Shown here: positions 1 through 8,024 of the stretch, in pieces
How the letters are laid out: every line of letters begins with the position of its first letter
How positions within the stretch are numbered: position 1 is the stretch's first letter
NCBI GenBank assembly: GCA_936928855.1
Contig: CAKZHZ010000097.1
Location: 1-33,124, forward strand
DNA: 33,124 bases
Direction: 5' to 3'
Source: an uncultured Polycyclovorans sp.
GTDB lineage: Bacteria; Pseudomonadota; Gammaproteobacteria; Nevskiales; Nevskiaceae
The notes under the pieces: generated by a model
Told to the model about the DNA's origin: nothing
Seen by the model: the letters and a program-made list of their open reading frames with translations, nothing else
Databases searched by the model: none
Program-made: the position numbers and the translations under genes

Positions 1-1
1 C

Positions 2-1483
2 GCCGTCGCGCAGCAGGCCGAGCCGAAGACCGCGCCGGGCAGCGTCACCTTCTTCGACGCGAAGACCCTGGGCAAGCTGCGCTCGGTCACCGTGGGCGCC
101 CTTCCCGACATGCTCACCTTCACCCCGTCCGGCTCCAGCGTGCTGGTCGCCAACGAGGGCGAGCCCGACGGCTACTGCGCCGGTCAGGTCGACCCGGAGG
201 GCTCGGTGTCGATCATCGACCTCGCCGGTGGCGTCGCCAAGGCCACCGTGCGCACCGCCGACTTCAAGGCCTACAACGCCCAGATCGACGAGCTGCGCGC
301 CAAGGGTGTGCGCATCTTCGGCCCCAACGCGACCGTGGCGCGGGACCTCGAGCCGGAGTACATCACCGTCTCGACCAACTCCCAGACCGCGTGGGTGAGC
401 CTGCAGGAGGCCAACGCGATCGCCACCGTCGACCTCAAGGCCGGCAAGATCACCGCGATCAACCCGCTCGGCACCAAGGACCACTCGCTGCCGGCGAACG
501 CGCTCGACGCCAGCGACACGATCGAGACCATCACCGGCGCGGGCGGCCAGATCGGCTACGCCCTGCTGTTCCGCATCGCCTCGGGCGAGATGCTGGGCAA
601 GGACCAGCCGGTCATCCTGCAGCTGCTGGATATCCCGGAAGGGCTGGAAAAGCTCAAGGGCACGGTCATGGAAGTGGACGACTGCGCCTTCCCGCTGGTG
701 CAGGACATCGTCGCCACCGCCGATCCGATGGAAGCCTTTGACGGCACCGACTACGCACTGCTGGTGGGCGCCCGTCCGCGCGGCCCGGGCATGGAACGCA
801 AGGACCTGCTGACCGCCAACGCTGCCATCTTCTCGGTGCAGGGCAAGGCCCTCGACGCCAAGGCCAGCCGCGACGTGCGCGTGCTAGTGGTGGGCAACCC
901 GGCCAACACCAACTCGCTGATCGCCTCCTGCAACGCCAAGAGCCTCGATCCCAAGCAGTTCACCGCCATGATGCGCCTGGATCACAACCGCGCCATGAGC
1001 CAGCTGGCCGCCAAGACCGGCACGCATTCCAGCGACGTCGAGAAGCTGATCGTGTGGGGCAACCACTCCGCCACCCAGGTGCCGGACATCACCCACGCCA
1101 CCGTGGCCGGCAAGGCCGCCACCGGCCTGGTGGACGACGTCTGGCTGACCGGCGACTTCATCCCCACCGTGCAGCAGCGCGGTGCCGCCATCATCAAGGC
1201 GCGTGGCGCCTCATCGGCCGCCTCCGCCGCCTCCGCTGCGGTGGATCACATGCGCGACTGGGCCCTGGGCACCAACGGCAAGTGGGTAACCATGGGCATT
1301 CCCTCCGACGGCAGCTACGGCATCGCCCCCGGCATCCAGTTCGGCTACCCGGTGACCTGCGCCAACGGCCAGTACGAGATCGTCCAGGGTCTGGACGTGC
1401 CGGCCGCCGTGCAGGGCCGCATCGACGGCACCGAGAAGGAACTGCGGGAAGAGCGCGCCGCCATCGAAGACCTGCTGAAGTAA
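2..1483 (+). CDS. mdh: Malate dehydrogenase fused in frame behind a choice-of-anchor I type fragment (5' partial)
   Basis: The frame is open from the left edge, so the gene starts outside the window; the GTG at 92 is not a convincing start. The first 172 or so codons resemble choice-of-anchor I / esterase-like beta-propeller proteins (VLVANEGEPDGY, GSVSIIDL, LEPEYITVS, AWVSLQEANAIATVDL, KDHSLPANALDASD). From about base 533 the protein is a type 1 NAD-dependent malate dehydrogenase, which interconverts malate and oxaloacetate in the TCA cycle. Visible are the dinucleotide motif GAGGQIGYALL, the substrate arginine loop (GARPRGPGMERKD), NPANTNS, DHNRAMSQLA, and the catalytic histidine in WGNHSATQVPD. 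The usual first 8-10 residues of the enzyme, including most of the first Rossmann strand, are replaced. The enzyme part is otherwise full length and ends just before a strong hairpin. Identity of both halves is confident; whether the fusion is biological or an assembly chimera is open. Confidence 0.85.
   Translation, partial: AVAQQAEPKTAPGSVTFFDAKTLGKLRSVTVGALPDMLTFTPSGSSVLVANEGEPDGYCAGQVDPEGSVSIIDLAGGVAKATVRTADFKAYNAQIDELRAKGVRIFGPNATVARDLEPEYITVSTNSQTAWVSLQEANAIATVDLKAGKITAINPLGTKDHSLPANALDASDTIETITGAGGQIGYALLFRIASGEMLGKDQPVILQLLDIPEGLEKLKGTVMEVDDCAFPLVQDIVATADPMEAFDGTDYALLVGARPRGPGMERKDLLTANAAIFSVQGKALDAKASRDVRVLVVGNPANTNSLIASCNAKSLDPKQFTAMMRLDHNRAMSQLAAKTGTHSSDVEKLIVWGNHSATQVPDITHATVAGKAATGLVDDVWLTGDFIPTVQQRGAAIIKARGASSAASAASAAVDHMRDWALGTNGKWVTMGIPSDGSYGIAPGIQFGYPVTCANGQYEIVQGLDVPAAVQGRIDGTEKELREERAAIEDLLK
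518..535 (+). other. Junction between the two unrelated halves of the mdh fusion
   Basis: Upstream codons end in LDASD, a conserved stretch of choice-of-anchor I proteins. Downstream codons begin TGAGGQIGY, the malate dehydrogenase nucleotide-binding motif. The codons TIETI in between fit neither family well. The reading frame is preserved across the join. Confidence 0.6.
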
Positions 1484-1510
1484 GGTCTGCGCGGTTTTTT
1501 GCAGTGTTGC

Positions 1511-1543
1511 GATAAGCCCGCCATCCGGCGGGCTTATCATTTA
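1511..1543 (+). terminator. Hairpin terminator after mdh
   Basis: A perfect 12-bp stem (GATAAGCCCGCC / GGCGGGCTTATC) with a 4-base loop ATCC lies 28 bases after the mdh stop codon. The downstream U-tract is weak (ATTTACGG), so termination may be moderate. The hairpin separates mdh from the chorismatase gene. Confidence 0.7.
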
Positions 1544-1569
1544 CGGCCCATGATCGTTTCTTCCCGCTA

Positions 1570-2400
1570 ATGGCGCTCGACCTGCTCTGTGGCGCCGACA
1601 TCCCAGCCGCGCGTCTGCTCAGCCTGTTCGGCGACGACCACCCGCTGACATCACCCGTGGGGCTGCCCGATCACTGGTGCGGTCCGGCCGGTGACTACGC
1701 CGTGGAAGCCTGGCAGGTCGACGATGCCGGAGACATCCGCAGCGTGGCGCGCACCGCTTATGCAGCGGTCGTGGCGCGGCTGCAGCAGCGGGGCTTTCCC
1801 GCCCTGCTGCGCACCTGGACCTACTTCGACCGCATCAACGAAGGCGAGGGCGATGCCGAGCGCTACCGGCAGTTCTGTATCGGCCGTGCCGAGGGCCTGG
1901 GCAACAGCGAACGCTTCCCCGCCGCCACGGTGATCGGCAGCCGCCGGCCCGGCCTGTGGCTCTGGGTGCTTGCCGGGCGCAGCCCGGGCGTGCCGGTGGA
2001 AAACCCGCGGCAGGTGCCGGCCTGGCAGTACCCGCGCATCTATGGCCCGCAGAGCCCCGGCTTTGCCCGCGCGCTGTGGCTGCCATCGGCGCAGCGGCTG
2101 CTGGTGTCGGGCACCAGCAGTGTGGTGGGCCATCTCACGGCACACCCGTTCAATGCCCCGGCGCAGCTGGCCGAGACCCACACCAACCTGCAGGCGCTGG
2201 TGGGCGAGGCGCAGTCGCGGTTCGGTCTGGCGCTGGCACCGATCAGCCTGCGGCTCTACGTCCGCGACGCGGGCGACGCCGGCCCCCTGCTGGACCAGTG
2301 CCGTCAGTGGTATCCCGACACCCCCTGGGGCCTGCACATCGGGGATGTCTGCCGCGCCGACCTGACGGTGGAGATCGAGGGTGTTTTCGGCCCGGCCTGA
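1570..2400 (+). CDS. Chorismatase of the FkbO/Hyg5/XanB2 type
   Basis: Members of this family cleave chorismate. FkbO gives a dihydroxycyclohexadiene product, Hyg5 gives 3-hydroxybenzoate, and XanB2 gives 3- and 4-hydroxybenzoate for xanthomonadin and ubiquinone synthesis. Family motifs seen are TWTYFDRINEG, ERYRQFCIGRAEGL, PAATVIGS, SPGVPVENPRQVPAWQYPR, YGPQSPGFARA and VSGTSSVVGHLTAHP. At 276 residues it is shorter than Xanthomonas XanB2, apparently at the N-terminus. The frame is open back to 1516 but has no ATG or GTG upstream, and no clear ribosome site precedes the ATG. A six-codon reading frame (ATG at 1550) ends in TAATG overlapping this start, which might couple translation. The gene stands alone, convergent with glpK and 9 bases from it, with no visible pigment or ubiquinone neighbours. 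Family assignment is firm; the product formed (3- or 4-hydroxybenzoate, or a diene) is not known. Confidence 0.82.
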   Translation: MALDLLCGADIPAARLLSLFGDDHPLTSPVGLPDHWCGPAGDYAVEAWQVDDAGDIRSVARTAYAAVVARLQQRGFPALLRTWTYFDRINEGEGDAERYRQFCIGRAEGLGNSERFPAATVIGSRRPGLWLWVLAGRSPGVPVENPRQVPAWQYPRIYGPQSPGFARALWLPSAQRLLVSGTSSVVGHLTAHPFNAPAQLAETHTNLQALVGEAQSRFGLALAPISLRLYVRDAGDAGPLLDQCRQWYPDTPWGLHIGDVCRADLTVEIEGVFGPA

Positions 2401-2409
2401 GGCCGCAGC

Positions 2410-3882
2410 TCAGCTGGTCTTGACCCGCGCCACGGCATTCTGCCAACCGGCGTAGAGCCGGTCCGCATGGTCGGGCGCCAGCGCCGGCTGAAAGCGACGG
2501 TCTTCCGCCCACAGCGCGGCGATGTCGTCAAGCGACTGATAGACCCCGGTGGCCAGACCGGCCAGATAGGCGGCGCCGAGCGCGGTGGTCTCCACCACCT
2601 GCGGCCGTACCACCGGCAGCTGCAGCAGGTCGGACAGGCACTGGGTGAGCCAGTCGTTGACCACCATGCCCCCGTCAACCCGCAGTTCCACCGGGGTCAG
2701 CGCATCCTCGCGCATGGCGTTCATCAGGTCGCGGGTCTGGTAGCCGACCGACTCCAGCGCCGCCCGCACAATGTGGGCGATGCCGGAGCCACGGGTGAGC
2801 CCGAGAATGGCGCCGCGCGCCTCCGGGTCCCAATAGGGCGCGCCGAGGCCGGTGAAGGCCGGCACCAGGTACACGCCCTGGGTACTGTCCACCGAGCTGG
2901 CCAGCGACTCGGTCTCGCCCGCGTGCTGGATCAGATGGACGGCATCGCGCAGCCATTGCACGGCGGCGCCGGCGACGAAGATGCTGCCCTCCAGCGCAAA
3001 GGTGGGTTCCCCGTTGAGCCGGTAGGCCACCGTGGTCAGCAGGCGGTTCCGGGAGCGCACCCGTTCGCGCCCGGTGTTGAGCACCATGAAACAGCCGGTG
3101 CCGTAGGTGGACTTCACCATGCCGGGGGCAAAGCAGGCCTGGCCGATGGTGGCCGCCTGCTGGTCACCCGCAACGCCGCGAATCGGCACCGATACGTCCA
3201 GCACGCCATCGGCGGTGTCGCCGAAATCGCCGGCGCTGTCGCGCACTTCCGGCAGCAGGGCACGCGGCACCCCGAAGAAGGCCAGCAGCTCGTCGTCCCA
3301 GTCCTGGGCCTCCAGGTTGAACAGGGCGGTACGGCAGGCGTTGGTGGCATCGGTGGCGTGCACGCGGCCGCCGGTGAGGTTCCAGATCAGCCAGCTGTCG
3401 ATGGTGCCGAACGCCAGCTCGCCGGCTTCGGCGCGTGCCCGCGCGCCGTCGACGTGATCCAGCATCCAGGCGATCTTGGTGGCGGAGAAATAGGGGTCGA
3501 GCAGCAAGCCGGTGCGGGCCGACAACCACTCGGCGCGGTCGGCACGCTCGGCACACCAGGCGCTGGTACGGCGGTCCTGCCAGACGATGGCCCGATGAAT
3601 CGGGACGCCGGTCTGGCGGTCCCAGACCACCGTGGTTTCGCGTTGATTGGTGATGCCGATGGCGGTGACCTCGGCGGCCGTGAGCCCGGCGTCGGCGATG
3701 GCGGCGCGCAGGCTGTCACGGGTATGCGTCCAGATCTCGGCGGCATCGTGCTCCACCCAGCCACTCTGGGGGTAGTGCTGCGGCAGTTCGATCTGGTGGC
3801 TGCCGAGCGGGCGGCCGTCGCGGGAGAACACCAGCGTGCGGGTGCTGGTCGTGCCCTGGTCGATTGCCACCAATGCCGTCAT
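2410..3882 (-). CDS. glpK: Glycerol kinase
   Basis: This enzyme phosphorylates glycerol to glycerol-3-phosphate using ATP; it is a cytoplasmic FGGY-family kinase. The start is the ATG giving MTALVAIDQGTTSTRTLVF, the normal N-terminus of the family, although the frame is open further upstream. Motifs seen are the N-terminal phosphate loop DQGTTSTR, QRETTVVWDR, IVWQDRRT, TIDSWLIWNLTGG, the hinge MVKSTYGTGCFMV, FTGLGAPYWDPEARG and RVDGGMVVNDWLTQ. The 490-residue length is typical. No glpF, glpD or glpR is visible beside it. The ECF sigma/anti-sigma pair lies upstream on the same strand, 73 bases from the end of the anti-sigma gene, so read-through from that unit is possible but not shown. Confidence 0.95.
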   Translation of the reverse strand: MTALVAIDQGTTSTRTLVFSRDGRPLGSHQIELPQHYPQSGWVEHDAAEIWTHTRDSLRAAIADAGLTAAEVTAIGITNQRETTVVWDRQTGVPIHRAIVWQDRRTSAWCAERADRAEWLSARTGLLLDPYFSATKIAWMLDHVDGARARAEAGELAFGTIDSWLIWNLTGGRVHATDATNACRTALFNLEAQDWDDELLAFFGVPRALLPEVRDSAGDFGDTADGVLDVSVPIRGVAGDQQAATIGQACFAPGMVKSTYGTGCFMVLNTGRERVRSRNRLLTTVAYRLNGEPTFALEGSIFVAGAAVQWLRDAVHLIQHAGETESLASSVDSTQGVYLVPAFTGLGAPYWDPEARGAILGLTRGSGIAHIVRAALESVGYQTRDLMNAMREDALTPVELRVDGGMVVNDWLTQCLSDLLQLPVVRPQVVETTALGAAYLAGLATGVYQSLDDIAALWAEDRRFQPALAPDHADRLYAGWQNAVARVKTS

Positions 3883-3955
3883 CGGAATGCCCTGCGCGTC
3901 GAATGGGCCCCCGAACTTACGGGGCCGCGCCGCGGCTGCCAAGGGGCGGGCGGTC

Positions 3956-4723
3956 TCAGAGACTGCGGATGGCGTTGAAGGTGGCCACCACCGGGCCGGT
4001 GGGACCCGCCTCGGGCGAGCCGCCGGGCGGCTCCAGACTGACGGCGAGCACCGGCGACTCGCCCGGGGGCAAGGCTGCCACCACGCGTTCGAGCTCGCCG
4101 CGCACCGGCAGCACACCCAGGGATTTCGGCGTGCCGTCGGCGCCAATCCACCAGAGTTCGGCGTCCTGGTCCTGGGTCAGGCGCGGCGCACCTTCCACCC
4201 GTACCCGCATGCGGCCGCCATGCAGCGGCACCGACACCAGCCAGCGCCCGCCATCGGCGCTCAGGGCCCCGACATAGGTGGCCGTGGCTTCCGCCACCAC
4301 CGGGGTGGCCGGCGGTACCTGCCGGGTCTCGCGCACCAGCAGCCCACCGAGCACCATCGCCACCAGTGAAGCCGCCAGCGCCAGCGCCCGCCAGCCCCGA
4401 CTGACACCATGCACCTGGGGACGGCTGCGGGTCGCAGTGAGAACCGGCGGAACACGTCCCCCGGAGGCCGCGGGAACGTTCCGCGCCGGGGTGGCGGTGA
4501 CGAGGTCACGGGAGATCGCCGCCCACACAGCGGGTGGGGGCGTTTCCGGACGGAACCCGCCGTTGAGTCGATGAAACTGTCGCTCCCACCAGTGCACCGC
4601 TGCGGCCAGGGCGGGGTCGCGGCGCAGGCGGCGACTGAAGGCCCGACGCGCCGGGCCGCGCAGGGTGCCCAGCACGTAGGCCGCAGCCAGATAGCGGCGT
4701 GCTTCGAGGCTGAGCCGGCTCAT
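3956..4723 (-). CDS. Anti-sigma factor, RskA/anti-sigma-K family
   Basis: It probably sequesters the ECF sigma factor encoded just upstream. The start is chosen at the ATG overlapping the sigma stop codon (ATGA), giving MSRLSLEARRYLAAAYVLGT. The N-terminal 80 or so residues resemble the cytoplasmic anti-sigma domain (AAAYVLGTLRGPARRAFSRR, AVHWWERQFHRL). One membrane helix follows around residues 110-130 (ALALAASLVAMVLGGLLV). The remainder is an exported RskA-type domain (ATYVGAL, RWLVSVP, DAELWWIGADGTPKSLGVLP, PVLAVSLEPPGGSPEAGPTG). The TGP..ATF ending is typical of the family. In characterised relatives the membrane anti-sigma is degraded by intramembrane proteolysis to free the sigma factor; the signal here is unknown. 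Confidence 0.88.
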   Translation of the reverse strand: MSRLSLEARRYLAAAYVLGTLRGPARRAFSRRLRRDPALAAAVHWWERQFHRLNGGFRPETPPPAVWAAISRDLVTATPARNVPAASGGRVPPVLTATRSRPQVHGVSRGWRALALAASLVAMVLGGLLVRETRQVPPATPVVAEATATYVGALSADGGRWLVSVPLHGGRMRVRVEGAPRLTQDQDAELWWIGADGTPKSLGVLPVRGELERVVAALPPGESPVLAVSLEPPGGSPEAGPTGPVVATFNAIRSL

Positions 4724-5289
4724 TCCAGGCACTCCCGCAGCCGGGTGAGTCCCCGGCGCACCCAGCTTTTGACCGTGCCCAGGGGGCTGGCCAGCCGCCG
4801 CGCCAGTTCGGAGTGGGTGTACCCCTCGTAGTAGGCGAACAGCACGGCACGCCGCTGCTCATCGGGCAGCTCGGCGAGACAGTCTTCGAGGCGGTGCAGG
4901 CGCTCGCCGGTATCGGCAGCGTCCGCCGGACCGGGCTCGAGATCGACCGGCTCGGCGCCCGCCATGCGCTCATCATCCAGCGACAGGTGCTCGCGCCGGG
5001 CACGCAGAAGATCCAAGGCCCGATACCGGGCGATGGTCATCAGCCAGGCCAGCGGCGTGCCCTTTTCAGGGGCATACGACTCCGCCCGGTTCCAGATTTT
5101 GAGGTAGCAGTCCTGCAAGGCTTCCTCCGCCCAGTCACGCTGCCGCAACATACGGACCAGCACGCCGAACAGATGCGACGACGTCAGCTCGTACAGCCGA
5201 CGAAAGGCGATGACATCGCGCTCCGCCGTTGCCGTGAGTAACGGCACGAGGGTTTCGGCATCGGGAGTGGGCGGCGCGGTGCGGGGCAT
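4720..5289 (-). CDS. ECF-type RNA polymerase sigma factor (SigK-like)
   Basis: This 189-residue protein has region 2 (FRRLYELTSSHLFGVLVRML, EEALQDCYLKIWNRAESY, GTPLAWLMTIARYRALDLLR) and region 4 (LPDEQRRAVLFAYYEGYTHS, GTVKSWVRRGLTRLRECL). The start MPRTAPPTPD is preferred over longer in-frame options because a TATAGT box lies only 6 bases before it and the upstream residues look non-coding. It is translationally coupled to the anti-sigma gene (ATGA overlap) and divergent from hemB. Such units are often autoregulated. Its regulon is unknown; neighbouring glpK is a possible but unproven target. Confidence 0.9.
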   Translation of the reverse strand: MPRTAPPTPDAETLVPLLTATAERDVIAFRRLYELTSSHLFGVLVRMLRQRDWAEEALQDCYLKIWNRAESYAPEKGTPLAWLMTIARYRALDLLRARREHLSLDDERMAGAEPVDLEPGPADAADTGERLHRLEDCLAELPDEQRRAVLFAYYEGYTHSELARRLASPLGTVKSWVRRGLTRLRECLE

Positions 5290-5295
5290 CGACCG

Positions 5296-5301
5296 ACTAT
5301 A
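5296..5301 (-). promoter_or_regulatory. Candidate -10 box for the sigma/anti-sigma unit, possibly leaderless
   Basis: On the minus strand TATAGT stands 6 bases before the ATG of the sigma gene, which would put the transcription start at or next to the initiation codon. No good -35 is visible at 17-bp spacing. No ribosome-binding site is apparent, consistent with a leaderless message, but this is inference. Confidence 0.3.
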
Positions 5302-5351
5302 ACGGATTGCCCCCGCTGTCCGGATGCACCGCCATGCGAAGGCGTGCGCCG

Positions 5352-5378
5352 TTGTTTCGCCGTCACCGTCGGTAGAAT
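5352..5378 (+). promoter_or_regulatory. Candidate promoter of hemB-aroE
   Basis: TAGAAT at 5373-5378 is a good -10 box, with TTGTTT at 5352 as a weak -35 at 15-base spacing. The leader to the hemB start would be about 30 bases and contains the ribosome site AAGGAG at 5402-5407. Confidence 0.4.
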
Positions 5379-5414
5379 GGAGTTCCCTTCCAACCCCATC
5401 ACAAGGAGTGCCCC

Positions 5415-6416
5415 ATGGCTGGCGCCTACCCCCTGACCCGTCCACGGCGGTTGCGACAGGCGCCGTTCGTCCGGGACCTGGTGCGCGAGACGCGGCTCTC
5501 TGCCGGCAATCTGGTGCAGCCGCTGTTTGTTGCCGAAGGCGATCTCGCCGGCCCCATCACCAGCATGCCCGGCTGCGACAGGCTCACGCTCGAAGCGCTG
5601 TGTGAAACCGCGCAGCGCCTGCAGACGCTGGGCGTTCCCGCCATCGCCCTGTTTCCGGTGATCCCGCAGGGTCGCAAGAGCGACCGCGGCGAGGAGGCCC
5701 TCAATCCCGAAGGCCTGGTACCCCGCGCCATCGCGGCGGTGAAACAGGCGGCGCCCCAGCTCGGCGTGATCGTCGATATCGCACTTGATCCCTACACCAC
5801 GCATGGCCACGACGGCCTGCTGGATGCCGAGGGCTACGTCGACAACGATGCCACCGTCGAAGTGCTGCGCAAGCAGGCCCTGCTGTATGCCCGCTCCGGC
5901 GCCGACATGGTGGCACCGTCCGACATGATGGACGGTCGCGTGGGCGAGATCCGCCGCGTGCTCGAACGGGACGGCCTCCATCGCACCCTGATCCTCTCCT
6001 ACGCCGCCAAATACGCCAGCGCCTTCTACGGCCCGTTCCGGGATGCCGTGGGCTCCTCCGCCAACTTGGGCAAGGCCGGCAAGCAGACCTATCAGATGGA
6101 CCCCGCCAACACCGACGAGGCCCTGCGCGAAGTGGCGCTGGATCTCGACGAGGGTGCCGACATCGTGATGGTGAAGCCGGGCCTGCCGTATCTGGACATC
6201 ATTCGCCGGGTAAAGGACCGCTTCGGCGTGCCGGTGGCGGCCTATCAGGTCAGCGGCGAGTACAGCATGATGCAGGCGGCGATCGCCCGCGACATGCTCG
6301 ATGAGCGTGGCGTGCTGATGGAAGCGCTGACCTGCCTGCACCGCGCCGGCAGCGACATCATCTTCACCTACTATGCCGAGCGGGCCGCACGCTGGCTGCG
6401 CGAGTCCCAGGCATGA
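5415..6416 (+). CDS. hemB: Delta-aminolevulinic acid dehydratase (porphobilinogen synthase)
   Basis: It condenses two 5-aminolevulinate molecules to porphobilinogen in tetrapyrrole synthesis, in the cytoplasm. AAGGAG precedes the ATG at good spacing. The Schiff-base lysines are seen in SYAAKYASAFYGPFRDA and in DIVMVKPGLPYLDI. The metal-site region reads DIALDPYTTHGHDG, lacking the cysteine cluster of zinc enzymes, so a magnesium-dependent type is expected. LNPEGLVPRAI, SDMMDGRVGEIR and YQVSGEYSMM are further family motifs. The 333-residue length is normal. The stop codon overlaps the aroE start (ATGA), so the two are co-translated. Confidence 0.96.
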   Translation: MAGAYPLTRPRRLRQAPFVRDLVRETRLSAGNLVQPLFVAEGDLAGPITSMPGCDRLTLEALCETAQRLQTLGVPAIALFPVIPQGRKSDRGEEALNPEGLVPRAIAAVKQAAPQLGVIVDIALDPYTTHGHDGLLDAEGYVDNDATVEVLRKQALLYARSGADMVAPSDMMDGRVGEIRRVLERDGLHRTLILSYAAKYASAFYGPFRDAVGSSANLGKAGKQTYQMDPANTDEALREVALDLDEGADIVMVKPGLPYLDIIRRVKDRFGVPVAAYQVSGEYSMMQAAIARDMLDERGVLMEALTCLHRAGSDIIFTYYAERAARWLRESQA

Positions 6417-7222
6417 AGCGCTTTGCCGTCATTGGTCACCCGGTGGCCCACAGCCGCTCGCCGCTGATTCACGCCCGCTTTGCCGAGGACACCGGCATCG
6501 CGCTGCAGTACAGCACGCTCGACATTGCGCCCGATGATCTCGCGGCGCGTGTTCCGGCCCTGTTTGCAGAAGGCTGGGACGGCTTCAACGTTACCCTGCC
6601 GCACAAGGCCGCGGTGGCGGCCCTGTGTGCCGACGTCACGCCGCGTGCCGCGCTGGCCGGCGCGGTGAACACCTTGGTGCGCGGCGCCGATGGCTGGCAG
6701 GGCGACAATACCGACGGCGTCGGCCTGGTGGCGGATCTGCGCGCGCTCGGCATCCCGGTGCAGGGTCGCCGGGTACTCATCCTCGGCGCCGGCGGCGCCA
6801 CCCGCGGCATTCTCGGACCCTTGCTGGCCGAGGCCCCCGCGCAGCTGGTGGTCTCCAACCGCAACCCCTGGAAGCCCGAAGCCCTGGCCGAAGCCTTCCA
6901 GGCCGTCGGCACGGTGATCCCGCGCACCCATCTGGCACTGAAGGGGGATGCCTACGATCTGGTGATCAATGCCACCTCGGCCGGTCACGGCGGAACGGTG
7001 CCGCGCCTGCCGGACGGCATGTTCAGCGCCGGTGCCGATGCCTACGATCTCAGCTATGGCACTGCTCACGGGCCCTTCGCCAGCTGGGCGATGGCGGCGG
7101 GTGCCAGCCGGGTTCACGACGGCCTGGGCATGCTGATCGAACAGGCCGCGGAAAGCTTCGAGCGCTGGCATGGGGTCCGTCCGCCGACGGCGGCACTGCG
7201 CGAAGGGCCGAAACCGGCCTGA
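6413..7222 (+). CDS. aroE: Shikimate dehydrogenase
   Basis: It reduces 3-dehydroshikimate to shikimate with NADPH in the aromatic amino-acid pathway. The substrate site is seen in VIGHPVAHSRSPLIHARFA. The catalytic lysine is in FNVTLPHKAAV and the catalytic aspartate in DNTDGVGL. The nucleotide-binding motif is LILGAGGATRGIL, followed by VVSNRNPWKPEALAEAF and the C-terminal DGLGMLIEQAAESFERWHG. At 269 residues it has normal length. Its ATG overlaps the hemB stop codon. It converges with tatC, with a small hairpin between. Confidence 0.95.
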   Translation: MKRFAVIGHPVAHSRSPLIHARFAEDTGIALQYSTLDIAPDDLAARVPALFAEGWDGFNVTLPHKAAVAALCADVTPRAALAGAVNTLVRGADGWQGDNTDGVGLVADLRALGIPVQGRRVLILGAGGATRGILGPLLAEAPAQLVVSNRNPWKPEALAEAFQAVGTVIPRTHLALKGDAYDLVINATSAGHGGTVPRLPDGMFSAGADAYDLSYGTAHGPFASWAMAAGASRVHDGLGMLIEQAAESFERWHGVRPPTAALREGPKPA

Positions 7223-7224
7223 AC

Positions 7225-7245
7225 GCAGGTGAAGAAATCGCCTGC
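7225..7245. terminator. Weak bidirectional hairpin between aroE and tatC
   Basis: GCAGGTGA and TCGCCTGC form an 8-bp stem with one G-U pair around the loop AGAAA, in the 31-base gap between two convergent genes. There is no U-tract on either side, so a terminator role is only suggested by position. Confidence 0.3.
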
Positions 7246-7253
7246 CGGCGGCG

Positions 7254-8024
7254 TCAGCCGTCGTTCTGCTCGCGCTGCTGCGCTTCCACCGCCGCGATAC
7301 CGGGGGTGAACCAGCGCGAGGCGAGGATGCCCAGTTCGTAGAGCAGGTAAACCGGCACCGCCAGCATCAGCTGGGAGATGACGTCGGGTGGGGTGAAGAT
7401 GGCGCCGACCACGAAGGCCCCCACCAGCACGTATTCGCGCACGTCCTTGAGCTTGGCCGGGGTGACGAACCCGGTCCGCACCAGCAGCACGATGGCCACC
7501 GGCGTTTCGAAGGCAAAGCCGAAGGCGATGAACAAGGTCAGCACGAAGCTGAGATAGGCGCTGATGTCGGTCATCACCGACACGCCCTCCGGCGCCATGC
7601 CGATGAGAAAGCCGAATACCGTCGGCAGCACGAGGAAGTAGGCGAACGCCACCCCGGCGTAGAACAGCAGGGTCGACGACAGCATCAGCGGCCCCACCAG
7701 CCGTTGCTCCGACCGGTACAGGCCCGGCGCCACAAAGGCCCAGATCTGGTACAGCGTCCACGGCATCGAGAAGAGAAAGGCCACCACACCGGCCAGCTTG
7801 ATCGGCGCGAAGAACGGCGACGCCACCTCGGTGGCGATCATGCTGGTACCTTCAGGCATCAGCGCGATCAGCGGATCCGCCACCAGGGCATACAGCTCCT
7901 TGGCGAAGAACGTCAGGGGAAGAAAGCAGATCAGCACACCCCAGACGATTTTCAGCAACCGATCGCGCAACTCCAGCAGGTGGGCGATGAGCGGCTGTTC
8001 GCTGCCGGTAGTGTCCGCGGTCAT
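7254..8024 (-). CDS. tatC: Sec-independent (twin-arginine) translocase subunit TatC
   Basis: TatC is the polytopic inner-membrane receptor for twin-arginine signal peptides and acts with TatA and TatB. Six hydrophobic segments are visible. The conserved N-terminal LIAHLLELRDRLLKIVWG, the periplasmic loop with MIATEVASPFFAPIKLAG, the cytoplasmic FAFETPVAIVLLVRTGFV and the stretch GAIFTPPDVISQLMLAVPVY are typical. The 256-residue length is normal. The start codon overlaps the tatB stop codon (ATGA). The gene is last in the leftward his-tat cluster. Confidence 0.96.
   Translation of the reverse strand: MTADTTGSEQPLIAHLLELRDRLLKIVWGVLICFLPLTFFAKELYALVADPLIALMPEGTSMIATEVASPFFAPIKLAGVVAFLFSMPWTLYQIWAFVAPGLYRSEQRLVGPLMLSSTLLFYAGVAFAYFLVLPTVFGFLIGMAPEGVSVMTDISAYLSFVLTLFIAFGFAFETPVAIVLLVRTGFVTPAKLKDVREYVLVGAFVVGAIFTPPDVISQLMLAVPVYLLYELGILASRWFTPGIAAVEAQQREQNDG

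Noticed and set aside
1194..2337. Long opposite-strand and alternate-frame reading frames overlapping mdh and the chorismatase
   Set aside because: They are by-products of high G+C: arginine- or histidine-rich, no recognised motifs, and fully covered by genes with clear family matches. The same holds for similar frames elsewhere.
3883..4146. N-terminal extension of glycerol kinase by 88 codons
   Set aside because: The extension is low-complexity and overlaps the anti-sigma gene; the family N-terminus begins at MTALVAIDQG.
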